From contig JAGHCH010000061.1 of NCBI GenBank assembly GCA_021160575.1, forward strand, positions 1 through 37,674: a DNA stretch of 37,674 nt, in the 5' to 3' direction. Positions 26,714 through 35,237 of this stretch are shown in pieces. This DNA is from Thermoproteota archaeon. GTDB taxonomy: Archaea > Thermoproteota > Methanomethylicia > Methanomethylicales > JAGHCH01. The translations under genes and the position numbers were made by a program. Within the stretch, counting starts at the first letter, position 1. Every line of letters starts with the position of its first letter. The notes beneath the pieces are model-generated. The model made no database searches and was not told where the DNA came from. It worked only from the letters and a program-made list of their open reading frames with translations.

Positions 26714-27524
26714 ACCCTTCCTAGTGAGAGCACTGGTTGGCGCTCTTTTAACCTCTATTATAGCCGCTACCAGCGGAACCTTCTCAGTTCTCCGCGGGCT
26801 CTCCTTTCTGGTCTCCGGCGTAGCACACGCAGCCTTTGGAGGAGTTGCGCTAGGAATTTTCCTCCAAGAAGTTATAGGCGTGAAGTGGTTTCACCCTCTT
26901 CTAGGAGCCTTACTCTTCGCAGCTATTGTAGCTGTTGGAGCTGGATATGCTGGTGAAGGCGGTTTCACGGCTAGGATGGAGGCAGCCATTGGAGTGATCT
27001 TCGCCTTCTCCATGAGCCTCGCCGTGCTAATCATGTTCTACCTCCCTGCAGAGAAGATCCCCCTCATCTGGGGTTTCCTCTTCGGAGACATCCTCCTCCT
27101 CACCAACGAAGACCTTTTTCTGCTAGGGGCTATGACCTCCCTAATGATAGGCTTCACCATAGTCTTCCATAGAGAGTTCACCTACATTATCTTCGACCCC
27201 GAGACGGCTGAAGCATATGGCATGCGCAGCAGAGCATACCACTACCTCCTCCTCGTCCTCTCCGCCTTAGCCATAGCGGCAGCTACTAAAGCCGTGGGCG
27301 CGATACTGGTGTACGCGGTGATAGTAATTCCAGCAGCTACATCCGCTCTGGTGGGGAGGAGTATTCCATCCATAGCCTTGAGGGTATTTCTCATAGCAAT
27401 CTGCTGCCAATACCTAGGGCTCGCAGCCTCGGCAGTCTTCCAAGCAGCTCCAAGCGCTGTAGCAGGGGTTCTAGCAGCCCTCATCTACCTCATCATCCTC
27501 CTCGCTAAGAGGAGGGGCCAGTGA
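26700..27524 (+). CDS. Metal ABC transporter permease, ZnuB-like (ORF opens at 26643; start likely 26700 or 26706)
   Basis: Multi-TM ABC-3 family: 'ATSGTFSVLRGLSFLVSGVAHAAFGGVALGIFL'. Confidence 0.9.
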   Translation: MSMLEPFLVRALVGALLTSIIAATSGTFSVLRGLSFLVSGVAHAAFGGVALGIFLQEVIGVKWFHPLLGALLFAAIVAVGAGYAGEGGFTARMEAAIGVIFAFSMSLAVLIMFYLPAEKIPLIWGFLFGDILLLTNEDLFLLGAMTSLMIGFTIVFHREFTYIIFDPETAEAYGMRSRAYHYLLLVLSALAIAAATKAVGAILVYAVIVIPAATSALVGRSIPSIALRVFLIAICCQYLGLAASAVFQAAPSAVAGVLAALIYLIILLAKRRGQ

Positions 27525-27527
27525 AAG

Positions 27528-28652
27528 GTGGGCAGCATCCAAGTAGCTATAGCAAGGGTAGAGCGCAGCGATGTCTTCTTAGCTGTTAGACGGGCAGTTA
27601 ACCTCGTAGGAGGTCTTCAACTAGGCGAAGGTGATTTATTAATAATCAAGCCTAACATGCTCAACGCGAGAACAGCCCTCGAAGGCGTAACTTCAGATCC
27701 CAGAATTGTTGCCTCTCTCGTGAAGCTCGCTAGAGAGCGTGGAGCTAGGGTGGTGGTGGGCGATTCAAGCGGCTCTTCAACGCCGCTGAGAACTAGAGAG
27801 GTCTTCAAAGCCACCGGGATGGAAGACGCCGTCAAGAATGCTGGCGGCGAGGTTGTAGACTTTGATTCGCAGCAGCCAATGCTAGTTGAGGTGGCAAGCA
27901 ATCCTCCTTTAAAAGTGGTAGTGCCTCGCCTTCTCATAGAGGCCTCTATGGTAGTAAACGTTCCAAAACTGAAAACACACGTGCAGACTATCTACACTGG
28001 GGCTATAAAGAACATAGCTATGGGATGCATCATAGGGCAGACTAAACTCCTAGTCCATAGGCTCGGCAGAAGCTGCAAAGATCTTTCAAGGCTAATTGTA
28101 GACATCTATGCCTCTATTTCAAGCAATGTGAAGCTTCACGTCATGGACGCGATAGTTGGCATGGAGGGCAATGGTCCCAATGTAGGAGATCCGGTTGAAC
28201 TCAATCTTGTTTTAGCTTCAAGAAATGCTCTTGCACTGGACATTGCCGCTACACTACTAGTCGGCTTCGACCCTAAGGAGATCCCCACCATAAGCTATGC
28301 CATGCAGCGAGGTTTAGGTCCCTCTTCTATCGAGGAAGTTGAACTGATAGGTGATGCAGTATCCATTCCGGTTAAAAGGTTCAAGAAGCCTTCTATCTTC
28401 AAGACAAACCTTCTCTCCTATCTTTCCTCTTTAGCTTATCCCGTCCTTGAATGGAGACCCTATATACGAAGACAGCAATGCGCAAACTGCGGAAGCTGTG
28501 CAGACTCTTGTCCAACTTCAGCCATAGACCTCCAAACTTCCACCATAAATTATTCCAAGTGCATCAGATGTTATGTCTGCTACGAGGTATGCCCCTCTAG
28601 GGCCATAACCTTGAAGAGGAGAATCAGCCTTCCAATATCGAGGCTCTTTTAG
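27528..28652 (+). CDS. DUF362 protein fused to 2x[4Fe-4S] ferredoxin domain
   Basis: 'LIIKPNMLNAR...VVGDSSGSSTPLRTREVFKATGMEDAVKNAGGEVVDFD...VPKLKTHVQTIYTGAIKNIAMGCI' plus 'CANCGSCADSCP' and 'CIRCYVCYEVCP'. Confidence 0.92.
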   Translation: MGSIQVAIARVERSDVFLAVRRAVNLVGGLQLGEGDLLIIKPNMLNARTALEGVTSDPRIVASLVKLARERGARVVVGDSSGSSTPLRTREVFKATGMEDAVKNAGGEVVDFDSQQPMLVEVASNPPLKVVVPRLLIEASMVVNVPKLKTHVQTIYTGAIKNIAMGCIIGQTKLLVHRLGRSCKDLSRLIVDIYASISSNVKLHVMDAIVGMEGNGPNVGDPVELNLVLASRNALALDIAATLLVGFDPKEIPTISYAMQRGLGPSSIEEVELIGDAVSIPVKRFKKPSIFKTNLLSYLSSLAYPVLEWRPYIRRQQCANCGSCADSCPTSAIDLQTSTINYSKCIRCYVCYEVCPSRAITLKRRISLPISRLF

Positions 28653-28664
28653 AGGGGCAATTTC

Positions 28665-29681
28665 ATGGCACGTAAGCTCATAGTGCTCGGCGAAGATATC
28701 CCTCTCATAGGCTCCATAGCCTTTGGGCTAATAGACAGGGGCACAAATCTCATTCAAGTGAGGCCCTCCACTCAATGTCTACTCTCCTGCATCTTCTGCT
28801 CCACCGATGCTGGTCCCAACTCTAGGTGGAGGCAAGTTGAGTACTTGGTGCTGCCAGATCTTCTTGTGGATGCCTTCAAGCAGTTAGCCATCTTCAAGGG
28901 AGGTAGAAAGCTTGAGGCCCACATAGACACGGTAGGTGATCCCCTCACCTACCCCCATCTAGTGGAGCTGATCTCCCTCCTAAGAGAAGTGCCTGGAGTC
29001 GAAGTGATCTCCATGCAGACTCACGGCACTCTTCTAACCGAGAAGCTCGTAGATGATCTGGCTTCTGCTGGGTTATCTCGAGTGAATCTCTCCATAGACG
29101 CCTTAAATCCTGAGCTGGCTAAGAAGATGGCTGGAACTCAACACTATGATGTTGCCCATGCCTGCTATATCGCAAGGTACATCGCCGAAAACACCTCCAT
29201 GGACATCATTATAACTCCCCTCTGGCTCCCCAAGTTCAACGACGCAGAAATCCCAAAGCTCATCGAATTCGCCCTCGGAATAGGTGCTGGAAAGCAGGTT
29301 CCCGCGCTGGGCATCCAGAAGTATGAGGTACATAAGCATGGGCGAAAGGTGAGGGGGGTTAAGCCTCAAACATGGTATCAGTTCTATCAGGAGCTACGAC
29401 TGCTGGAAAAGCGGTTTAAGACAAAGCTTGTTCTATCTCCAAGCGACTTTGGGATGTTCAAGTGTCAGCCTCTCCCTAAGCCCTACCGCAGAGGGGAGGT
29501 GCTTTCAGTCAAGGTAGTGGAATTGGGCTGGCTTCGAGGAGAAGTGCTGGCAGTTCCCCCGCGAAGAGATAGGGTGTTCACCATAGTTGGCATAGACAAT
29601 CCAGAACTGCTGCTGGGTCAGAGAATAAAGGCTGTAGTCATAGGCAACAAGGACAACATCTACATCGCTAAGCCAGCTTAG
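28665..29681 (+). CDS. Radical SAM protein with C-terminal TRAM-like domain
   Basis: 'IQVRPSTQCLLSCIFCSTDAGPNSRWRQVEYLV' CxxxCxxC motif; C-terminal beta-rich 'GEVLSVKVVELGWLRGEVLAV...GQRIKAVVIGNKDNIYIAKPA'. Confidence 0.85.
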   Translation: MARKLIVLGEDIPLIGSIAFGLIDRGTNLIQVRPSTQCLLSCIFCSTDAGPNSRWRQVEYLVLPDLLVDAFKQLAIFKGGRKLEAHIDTVGDPLTYPHLVELISLLREVPGVEVISMQTHGTLLTEKLVDDLASAGLSRVNLSIDALNPELAKKMAGTQHYDVAHACYIARYIAENTSMDIIITPLWLPKFNDAEIPKLIEFALGIGAGKQVPALGIQKYEVHKHGRKVRGVKPQTWYQFYQELRLLEKRFKTKLVLSPSDFGMFKCQPLPKPYRRGEVLSVKVVELGWLRGEVLAVPPRRDRVFTIVGIDNPELLLGQRIKAVVIGNKDNIYIAKPA

Positions 29682-29720
29682 CTGAAAAATGTCGATCTTT
29701 CCTTACTCAAAGCTTGTTCC

Positions 29721-30536
29721 TTGAATTGTGCATCTAACCTAAGCGCAGCCTACTTTAACCTCTACATCACCAGAGCTAAAAACACTCTCTTCTCCGGAGG
29801 GCTGCACGTGATACCCAATAAGCTCAAAATACTGCTATCCGGTGTGCCTGGCTTCTCCTCTCGTGGCTTCTTCGGCTGGTGCACCATAGCCTTGGTAAAA
29901 GTGAACTCCGGTGAATACCTTCTCTTCGACACTGGTCACCATGGAGACCGTCTAACACTTCTCCGCGAACTCGAGAGGATGGGGCTATCGCCAGACAAGA
30001 TTTCGCATGTCGTAGTCTCCCACCTCCACTTTGACCACTGCTTGAACATGCACCTCTTCAAGAAAGCTAAAATCTACGCCTCTGAGAAGGAGCTTAACTA
30101 CGTGCTCTCAAACGAATATGAAGCAAAGGGAGACCCCTTCGTTCCCTACGCCTATGTCAAGGACCTTTCCTCAAGGATCGCTACCGTGGAGGATGGGCAA
30201 GAACTAGCTCCTCGCTGCCAGGTAGTGCTTCTTCCGGGCCATACTCCTGGCTCTCTTGGACTGTTCCTCGAAGATGTCAAAGTAATCCTCGTGGGGGACG
30301 CCATAAGGCACGCTTGGGAGCTCCTTCATGAACCCGGCATCTGCTTCCATAGTCTTCAAGAAGCCGAGAAGAGCGCCAAGAAAGCTCTGGAGATTGCTGA
30401 AGTCGTAGTTCCAGGGCACGATAGGCCCTTTAAGCTGGAGGAAGGCAGAGTTCACTACCTTGAGGACTTCCATTTAGAATTGATTTTCAGAATCCATCCA
30501 CATGATCAGCCCGTAACGGTGAAGCTCGAAAGCTAG
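29721..30536 (+). CDS. Metallo-beta-lactamase fold hydrolase
   Basis: HxHxDH motif 'VVVSHLHFDHCLNMH', 'LPGHTPGSLGL', 'ILVGDAI', 'VVPGHD'. TTG start uncertain. Confidence 0.9.
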   Translation: MNCASNLSAAYFNLYITRAKNTLFSGGLHVIPNKLKILLSGVPGFSSRGFFGWCTIALVKVNSGEYLLFDTGHHGDRLTLLRELERMGLSPDKISHVVVSHLHFDHCLNMHLFKKAKIYASEKELNYVLSNEYEAKGDPFVPYAYVKDLSSRIATVEDGQELAPRCQVVLLPGHTPGSLGLFLEDVKVILVGDAIRHAWELLHEPGICFHSLQEAEKSAKKALEIAEVVVPGHDRPFKLEEGRVHYLEDFHLELIFRIHPHDQPVTVKLES

Positions 30537-31504
30537 TTTTTCTCCACTTTTTCCCAACATCTATTGGGGCATCTGCTGCACATACCTTTCTCCCAGCATC
30601 TTCCCATGCAGACAACCCCCGCTGTATAAGCACAAGCACAGCACGCTGAGTTAAAGAAAATCAAGCCCTTCTCTTCTGCGAGAATTCTAACTGTCCTCTT
30701 TAAGTCGCTGCAATTCACTGAGAGAAACTTCCCCTCCTTGCCGCGAATCCTCCTCCTAATCTCCCCAGTATCAACACCTGCTCTCTCCATTCTCGCTAAG
30801 ATGAGAGGAGACACCCTGAGAGCGCCAGCAACAACTCCCATCGCTCCAGCTCTCCGAGCTTCTTCGACAATGTCTTCAAGCTCGTCGTCAACTACTCCAG
30901 GAATGAGCGGCCTAAGAAATAGTACGGGCTTCAAGCCAGCTCGCTTTAGCTCCCTCATGAATTCAAATCTCTCAGCTGGTGGAGGCGCTCTCGGCTCGAG
31001 AACTCCCGCTTTCTCTAGGGAAACCACCGTGATCAAGGGGTTAACGCATATTTTCAGCTTCTTCAAAAAGTCGATGAACTCTCTTGGAGCCCTCCTCTTC
31101 GTTGAGAACTGGCATGGATTGCCAAGGTAGCGGTTCACTGCCTCTAGGTACTCCATAGTCCTCTCGAGGCATACCGGGTGTAGAGGCTCGGTAACGCTGC
31201 CAAAGGCTAGAAATGTTCCGTCTTTCCCCGCTTTGAAGTATTGGTTAAATAGGAGCGCTAATGCAAGTTCCTCTCCTGACAAGGGATAAGGCCTAATTCT
31301 CGTAAACTCAAATCCTAAATCTTGAATATAGCAGTAAACACATCTTGCGTCGCAGCCAATGCCTGGATGTACCGTGAGCCCGCACGGTCTGGGCTTTCTT
31401 TTGGCATGGCTATCTCTCTTAACCCTCAATATTCCTTTCTCGCCGATCTTCCGTGACAATTCATGTATGGTTGTCCTCCTAACTTCCATGGAGAAAAGCC
31501 TCAC
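30533..31504 (-). CDS. Radical SAM protein, SPL-like, with Cys-rich C-terminus
   Basis: 'TVHPGIGCDARCVYCYIQDLGFE' CxxxCxxC; C-terminal 'CCACAYTAGVVCMGRCWEKGMCSRCPNRCWEKVEKN'. Confidence 0.85.
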   Translation of the reverse strand: MRLFSMEVRRTTIHELSRKIGEKGILRVKRDSHAKRKPRPCGLTVHPGIGCDARCVYCYIQDLGFEFTRIRPYPLSGEELALALLFNQYFKAGKDGTFLAFGSVTEPLHPVCLERTMEYLEAVNRYLGNPCQFSTKRRAPREFIDFLKKLKICVNPLITVVSLEKAGVLEPRAPPPAERFEFMRELKRAGLKPVLFLRPLIPGVVDDELEDIVEEARRAGAMGVVAGALRVSPLILARMERAGVDTGEIRRRIRGKEGKFLSVNCSDLKRTVRILAEEKGLIFFNSACCACAYTAGVVCMGRCWEKGMCSRCPNRCWEKVEKN

Positions 31505-31639
31505 TAACTACCTTTATGACTTCACCCTCCTTAAAGAACTGCCACGCAGCTTATGAAAAAGGGTTCCATGCATTCTCCCGAAAATGTGAAATAATAGAGC
31601 TTTGATTTTAACGACCATAGACTTTTTCTAAAGAGGCTT

Positions 31640-32419
31640 GTGGTGTTGCTTATGAGTGAATTCCACGAACTCGCTTCCACTTTGAGGCAGTACCTCAATT
31701 TCAAGGGGTTCGCAGTGGGTATAAAGCTGTTGAAGGAAGAGGACCTCAAGGCCCTTGAAGGCAGGTCCCACCGCTTTAGACCTGGGCTTCTGATGTGCCA
31801 GCTCTTCAACGCCGCTAGGCTCTATGGCTGGACCTTTATAGTGAAGGCGGAAGAAGCTGAGTGCATCTTGGGAGCTGTTTCGCTAGGGCTTCGAGAGCCC
31901 ACTGAGGACATGGAGTCTGGAGAACTGTTCGTTAAGCTGGGCTACGCTCCTAACAAGGAGCTTGGAAGGAAGTTTTACGAAGGAATACCCAAGCTTCCGC
32001 CAGAGTACCGAGGAGTCCTAGTGGCCCCTCTTGAGAGATCGCCTTTGAAGCCTGATCTAGTGTTCATCTACTGCAATGCAGCTCAACTGATTAGGCTTAT
32101 ACAAGCCTACAACCGGAGGCGCTGTGAGCGGCTGACCTTCAGCAGCATAGGCGATGTGGGCACATGCGGGGATGGCGTTGCTTACACTATGCTGACCAGG
32201 AGACCTCAAGTAGTCCTTCCTTGCTACGGTGACCGTCGTTTCGGGCACATTGAGGATGACCTCATGGTCTTTGCCACTCCAATAGAGTATCTTCAAGAGA
32301 TTGCTGAGGGTCTTGCGGAAACCCATAAGCTTGGAGTCCGCTATCCAGTGCCCATCGCTGGCATTACCTCTCCGCTAATTATCCCCGATATCATATTAGC
32401 AAAGGTGAGGGAGACCTAA
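31640..32419 (+). CDS. DUF169 family protein
   Basis: 'FKGFAVGIKLLKEEDL...GLLMCQLFNAARLYGWTFIVKAEEAECILGAVSLGL...SSIGDVGTCGDGVAYTMLTRRPQVVLPCYGDRRFGHIEDDLMVFATP'. Confidence 0.85.
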   Translation: MVLLMSEFHELASTLRQYLNFKGFAVGIKLLKEEDLKALEGRSHRFRPGLLMCQLFNAARLYGWTFIVKAEEAECILGAVSLGLREPTEDMESGELFVKLGYAPNKELGRKFYEGIPKLPPEYRGVLVAPLERSPLKPDLVFIYCNAAQLIRLIQAYNRRRCERLTFSSIGDVGTCGDGVAYTMLTRRPQVVLPCYGDRRFGHIEDDLMVFATPIEYLQEIAEGLAETHKLGVRYPVPIAGITSPLIIPDIILAKVRET

Positions 32420-33483
32420 TGAGCGAGCTTTACGAGCTTCTCGAAGAGCTGATCTGCACTCCAAGTGTTACTGGCTTTGAAGACCTAGCTAGGAGGCTTG
32501 TGGCAAGGGAACTGCAGAAGCTGGGGCTCAAGGTGGACACCGACCTCTTAGGCAACGTGATAGGAGTCCATGAGGGCGGCGAGCCCAAAGTCATGGTCGC
32601 TGCCCATGTAGACCAGATAGGCATCATGGTGACCCACGTGGATGAGCGGGGCTATATCTACTTCTCAGCCCGCTCCCATGATCCCCGCGTACTCTATGGA
32701 GAACCCGTGGTCTTCCACACTGAAAAGGGACCAGTGTACGGTGTCATAGGAGCTAAGCCCATTCACCTAACGAAAGCTGAGGAGCGCGATAAAGTGGTGA
32801 AAGTTGAAGACATGGCAATAGACGTTGGAGCTTCAAGTAGAGAGGAAGTCTACTCGCTGGGCATACGCGAAGGTTCCGTTGCCACAACTCTCCTCTTCCT
32901 AAGAAGACTCCATGGAGATCGTGTGCTCGGAGTTGGATTGGATGACAAGGCTGGAGTCGCCGCAATGATCCATGCAGCTAAAATAGCCAAAGATCTAGGA
33001 GTGAAGCCTACAGCCTTTTACGTGGCAACCACGCAGGAGGAAGTTGGCGCTAGAGGAGCTATGGTCTCTGCCTTCAACTTGAAACCCGACCTAGCAGTGG
33101 TGGTCGAGGTCTGCCATGCTTCAGCCTACAACGTAGACGAAAAACTAGCCAGAGGAGTTAAACTTGGAAGCGGACCTGCCATAGGTGTAGGGCCAAATTT
33201 CCACACCAAGTTCACCCGGTTACTAATGAAGGTCGCTGAGGACCACGACATCCCCTATCAACTGGAGGCAATCCAAGGACCCAGCGGCACGGATGCTTGG
33301 GCAATACAGGTCGCTAGAGGCGGAGTAGCTACAGCTTTAATTTCCATTCCTCTCCGATACATGCACTCCCCCGGTGAAGTCATCTCGCTAGGCGACTTAG
33401 AGCACGCTTCAAAGCTCATCGCACTTCTCCTAGAGATGCTCGGCGAGGAGAACTGGAGAGACCTCTTAACCCCCAAGCTATAG
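32419..33483 (+). CDS. M42 family metallopeptidase (glutamyl aminopeptidase/endoglucanase M)
   Basis: 'VMVAAHVDQIGIMVTHVDERGYI', 'GVGLDDKAGVAAMI', 'YVATTQEEVGARGA', 'GPSGTDAWAIQVARGGVATALISIPLRYMHSP'. Confidence 0.95.
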   Translation: MSELYELLEELICTPSVTGFEDLARRLVARELQKLGLKVDTDLLGNVIGVHEGGEPKVMVAAHVDQIGIMVTHVDERGYIYFSARSHDPRVLYGEPVVFHTEKGPVYGVIGAKPIHLTKAEERDKVVKVEDMAIDVGASSREEVYSLGIREGSVATTLLFLRRLHGDRVLGVGLDDKAGVAAMIHAAKIAKDLGVKPTAFYVATTQEEVGARGAMVSAFNLKPDLAVVVEVCHASAYNVDEKLARGVKLGSGPAIGVGPNFHTKFTRLLMKVAEDHDIPYQLEAIQGPSGTDAWAIQVARGGVATALISIPLRYMHSPGEVISLGDLEHASKLIALLLEMLGEENWRDLLTPKL

Positions 33484-34155
33484 GGGGAGGATAGGCACTT
33501 CAAAGGCAACCTTTGAGATGAAGTGCGCTCCAAAGAGTATCAGAACTACGCCGAAAACAGCTAAGGTGGCGGCATAGCTCTTGGGGCTGAGGAGCTTCCT
33601 TCCAGTGTGCGCTGCTCTAGCCACCACTGTCAGCCACGCGTAGTCCATCCAGACATGCAACACATACATGATGAGCACTCCTACAAGAGCAGCTAACGCC
33701 AAAGCTTCCAAAACCAGCTGAGCCCCTATTGTGAGCCACCATAAGATGAAGAAGGGGTTAAAAGCGCTCAGCACAGCTCCCACAAAGAACGGATTGTCCA
33801 TAAGCCTTGCCGCTCCACTACCTTTCTTCTCATCCACCTCGAAGAAATCCACACGTCTTCTCCATGCGTTAACTCCATCTCTAAGCTGAAGCAGCCCCAA
33901 TGCTATAAGAACCACGCCGCCCCCTATCCCCAAAGCTAGCTTCACAGCTGTTACGTTGAGGACTGTGAGAAGACCTAGCGCCAGCAAGAGCACTAGTGGT
34001 AGCTCCACAGCACTATGTCCAACAGCCACCTTAAACCCAGACCAACCTCCCTTCTTCACACCCATCAATAGTGTGGCGAAGAATAGGGGTCCCGGAGCTA
34101 GTGCCCCTGACGCTGTTAACACCACCACGAGGACAGCAAAACCAAGCCAATCCAT
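33478..34155 (-). CDS. LysE/RhtB-like membrane exporter
   Basis: 'LTASGALAPGPLFFATLLMGVKKGGWSGFKVAVGHSAVELPLVLLLALG...NPFFILWWLTIG'. Confidence 0.85.
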   Translation of the reverse strand: MDWLGFAVLVVVLTASGALAPGPLFFATLLMGVKKGGWSGFKVAVGHSAVELPLVLLLALGLLTVLNVTAVKLALGIGGGVVLIALGLLQLRDGVNAWRRRVDFFEVDEKKGSGAARLMDNPFFVGAVLSAFNPFFILWWLTIGAQLVLEALALAALVGVLIMYVLHVWMDYAWLTVVARAAHTGRKLLSPKSYAATLAVFGVVLILFGAHFISKVAFEVPILPL

Positions 34156-34257
34156 GGCGGGGGCTCTCCAGCAGCTTTTTCAAGGCTTTAAGGCAGCACA
34201 TCTACATAGAGATTTCTCAGAACTAGTGCTCTTAGCGGGGCTTGGAAGTTAGAGCCA

Positions 34258-34531
34258 ATGGCGATCGACGTCGAGAAGGTGCGCCAAGCATTGGAGCGGC
34301 TCAACTACCTTAGAGCTCCCAAGATCACCGCGAAGCTGATCTCCATCAAAGATGACTGTGTAACCGTAGACTTCAATGGTTTTTCTCCTCGTCGATGTCT
34401 GCTGCATAGCGGATTGGTTTGACAATCTCCGCTTTGAAATGGAGTCCCTCCTTGGAAGGAGGATTCAGGTAAAATCCATAGAGGTGCTCTCGCCAGTAAA
34501 GCATCGTGTGATATACGAAGTAACGCTGTAA
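34258..34531 (+). pseudogene. Small protein gene (about 90 aa) interrupted by a 1-nt frameshift at a T5 run (34380-34384)
   Basis: Frame 1 reads MAIDVEKVRQALERLNYLRAPKITAKLISIKDDCVTVDFNGF. The +1 frame continues LLVDVCCIADWFDNLRFEMESLLGRRIQVKSIEVLSPVKHRVIYEVTL* to the stop at 34529-34531. Not in the supplied ORF track. Confidence 0.6.
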
Positions 34532-34537
34532 CCTTTT

Positions 34538-34762
34538 CTAAGAAACTTCTTCAATTGAGATGGCTCCTGTAGGGCAGCTCTCCTTAGCTTCTCGTGCGCA
34601 ATCAGCGAGTTCTCCCTCAACAACCTCTATCTTCACTACTGCTTGCCCATCCTCGCTGAGCTCAAAGACGTCTGGGCAGAGAGAGCTGCAGGTACCACAG
34701 CCAATGCAAGTTTCCTTCTCCACAGAAACCCTTGCCTTCATAGCATTCCACCACCTCGGCAT
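34538..34762 (-). CDS. Single-cluster [4Fe-4S]/[3Fe-4S] ferredoxin
   Basis: 'VEKETCIGCGTCSSLCPDVFELSEDGQAVV...CAREAKESCPTGAISIEE'. Confidence 0.92.
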   Translation of the reverse strand: MPRWWNAMKARVSVEKETCIGCGTCSSLCPDVFELSEDGQAVVKIEVVEGELADCAREAKESCPTGAISIEEVS

Positions 34763-34877
34763 CTAGCCTTAATTTTAATAAAATAAAATAAGGTTTTTCT
34801 TTAAGCTTTATGCAAACTTTTATCCTTCTCAAAGCTTCTTAGAGTAGCATGAGATTCTCTCTCAGAGGTGCTTTCCT

Positions 34878-35237
34878 GTGGATCTGAAAATTCTTAGAAG
34901 ACAGCTGGAGGCTGGAGATCTCGACGTCAAGGAGATCATGGGCTGCCTTCTTCAGCTCAACGACTTAGAGATAAAAGCGTACCAAGCCCTCTGCGAAGGT
35001 CCATTAACTGTGGCCAAGGCCTCTTCGAAGCTAAAGAAAAGCAGACCTACAACTCAGAGAGTGCTTTCTTCCTTGGTTGCCAAGGGGCTGGCAATTAGGA
35101 GAGTCGCTCCTTTGAAGAAGGGGGGCTACGTATACATCTACCACGCGATTTCAAAGGAGCAGCTGAGGGAACTTCTCCTAGTCCGTTTAAACCACTGGTA
35201 CTCCAAGATAGTTGACGTGATCTCCAAGATCTGCTAG
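34878..35237 (+). CDS. HTH transcriptional regulator (TrmB/MarR-like winged helix)
   Basis: 'LNDLEIKAYQALCEGPLTVAKASSKLKKSRPTTQRVLSSLVAKGLAIRRV'; GTG start. Confidence 0.8.
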   Translation: MDLKILRRQLEAGDLDVKEIMGCLLQLNDLEIKAYQALCEGPLTVAKASSKLKKSRPTTQRVLSSLVAKGLAIRRVAPLKKGGYVYIYHAISKEQLRELLLVRLNHWYSKIVDVISKIC

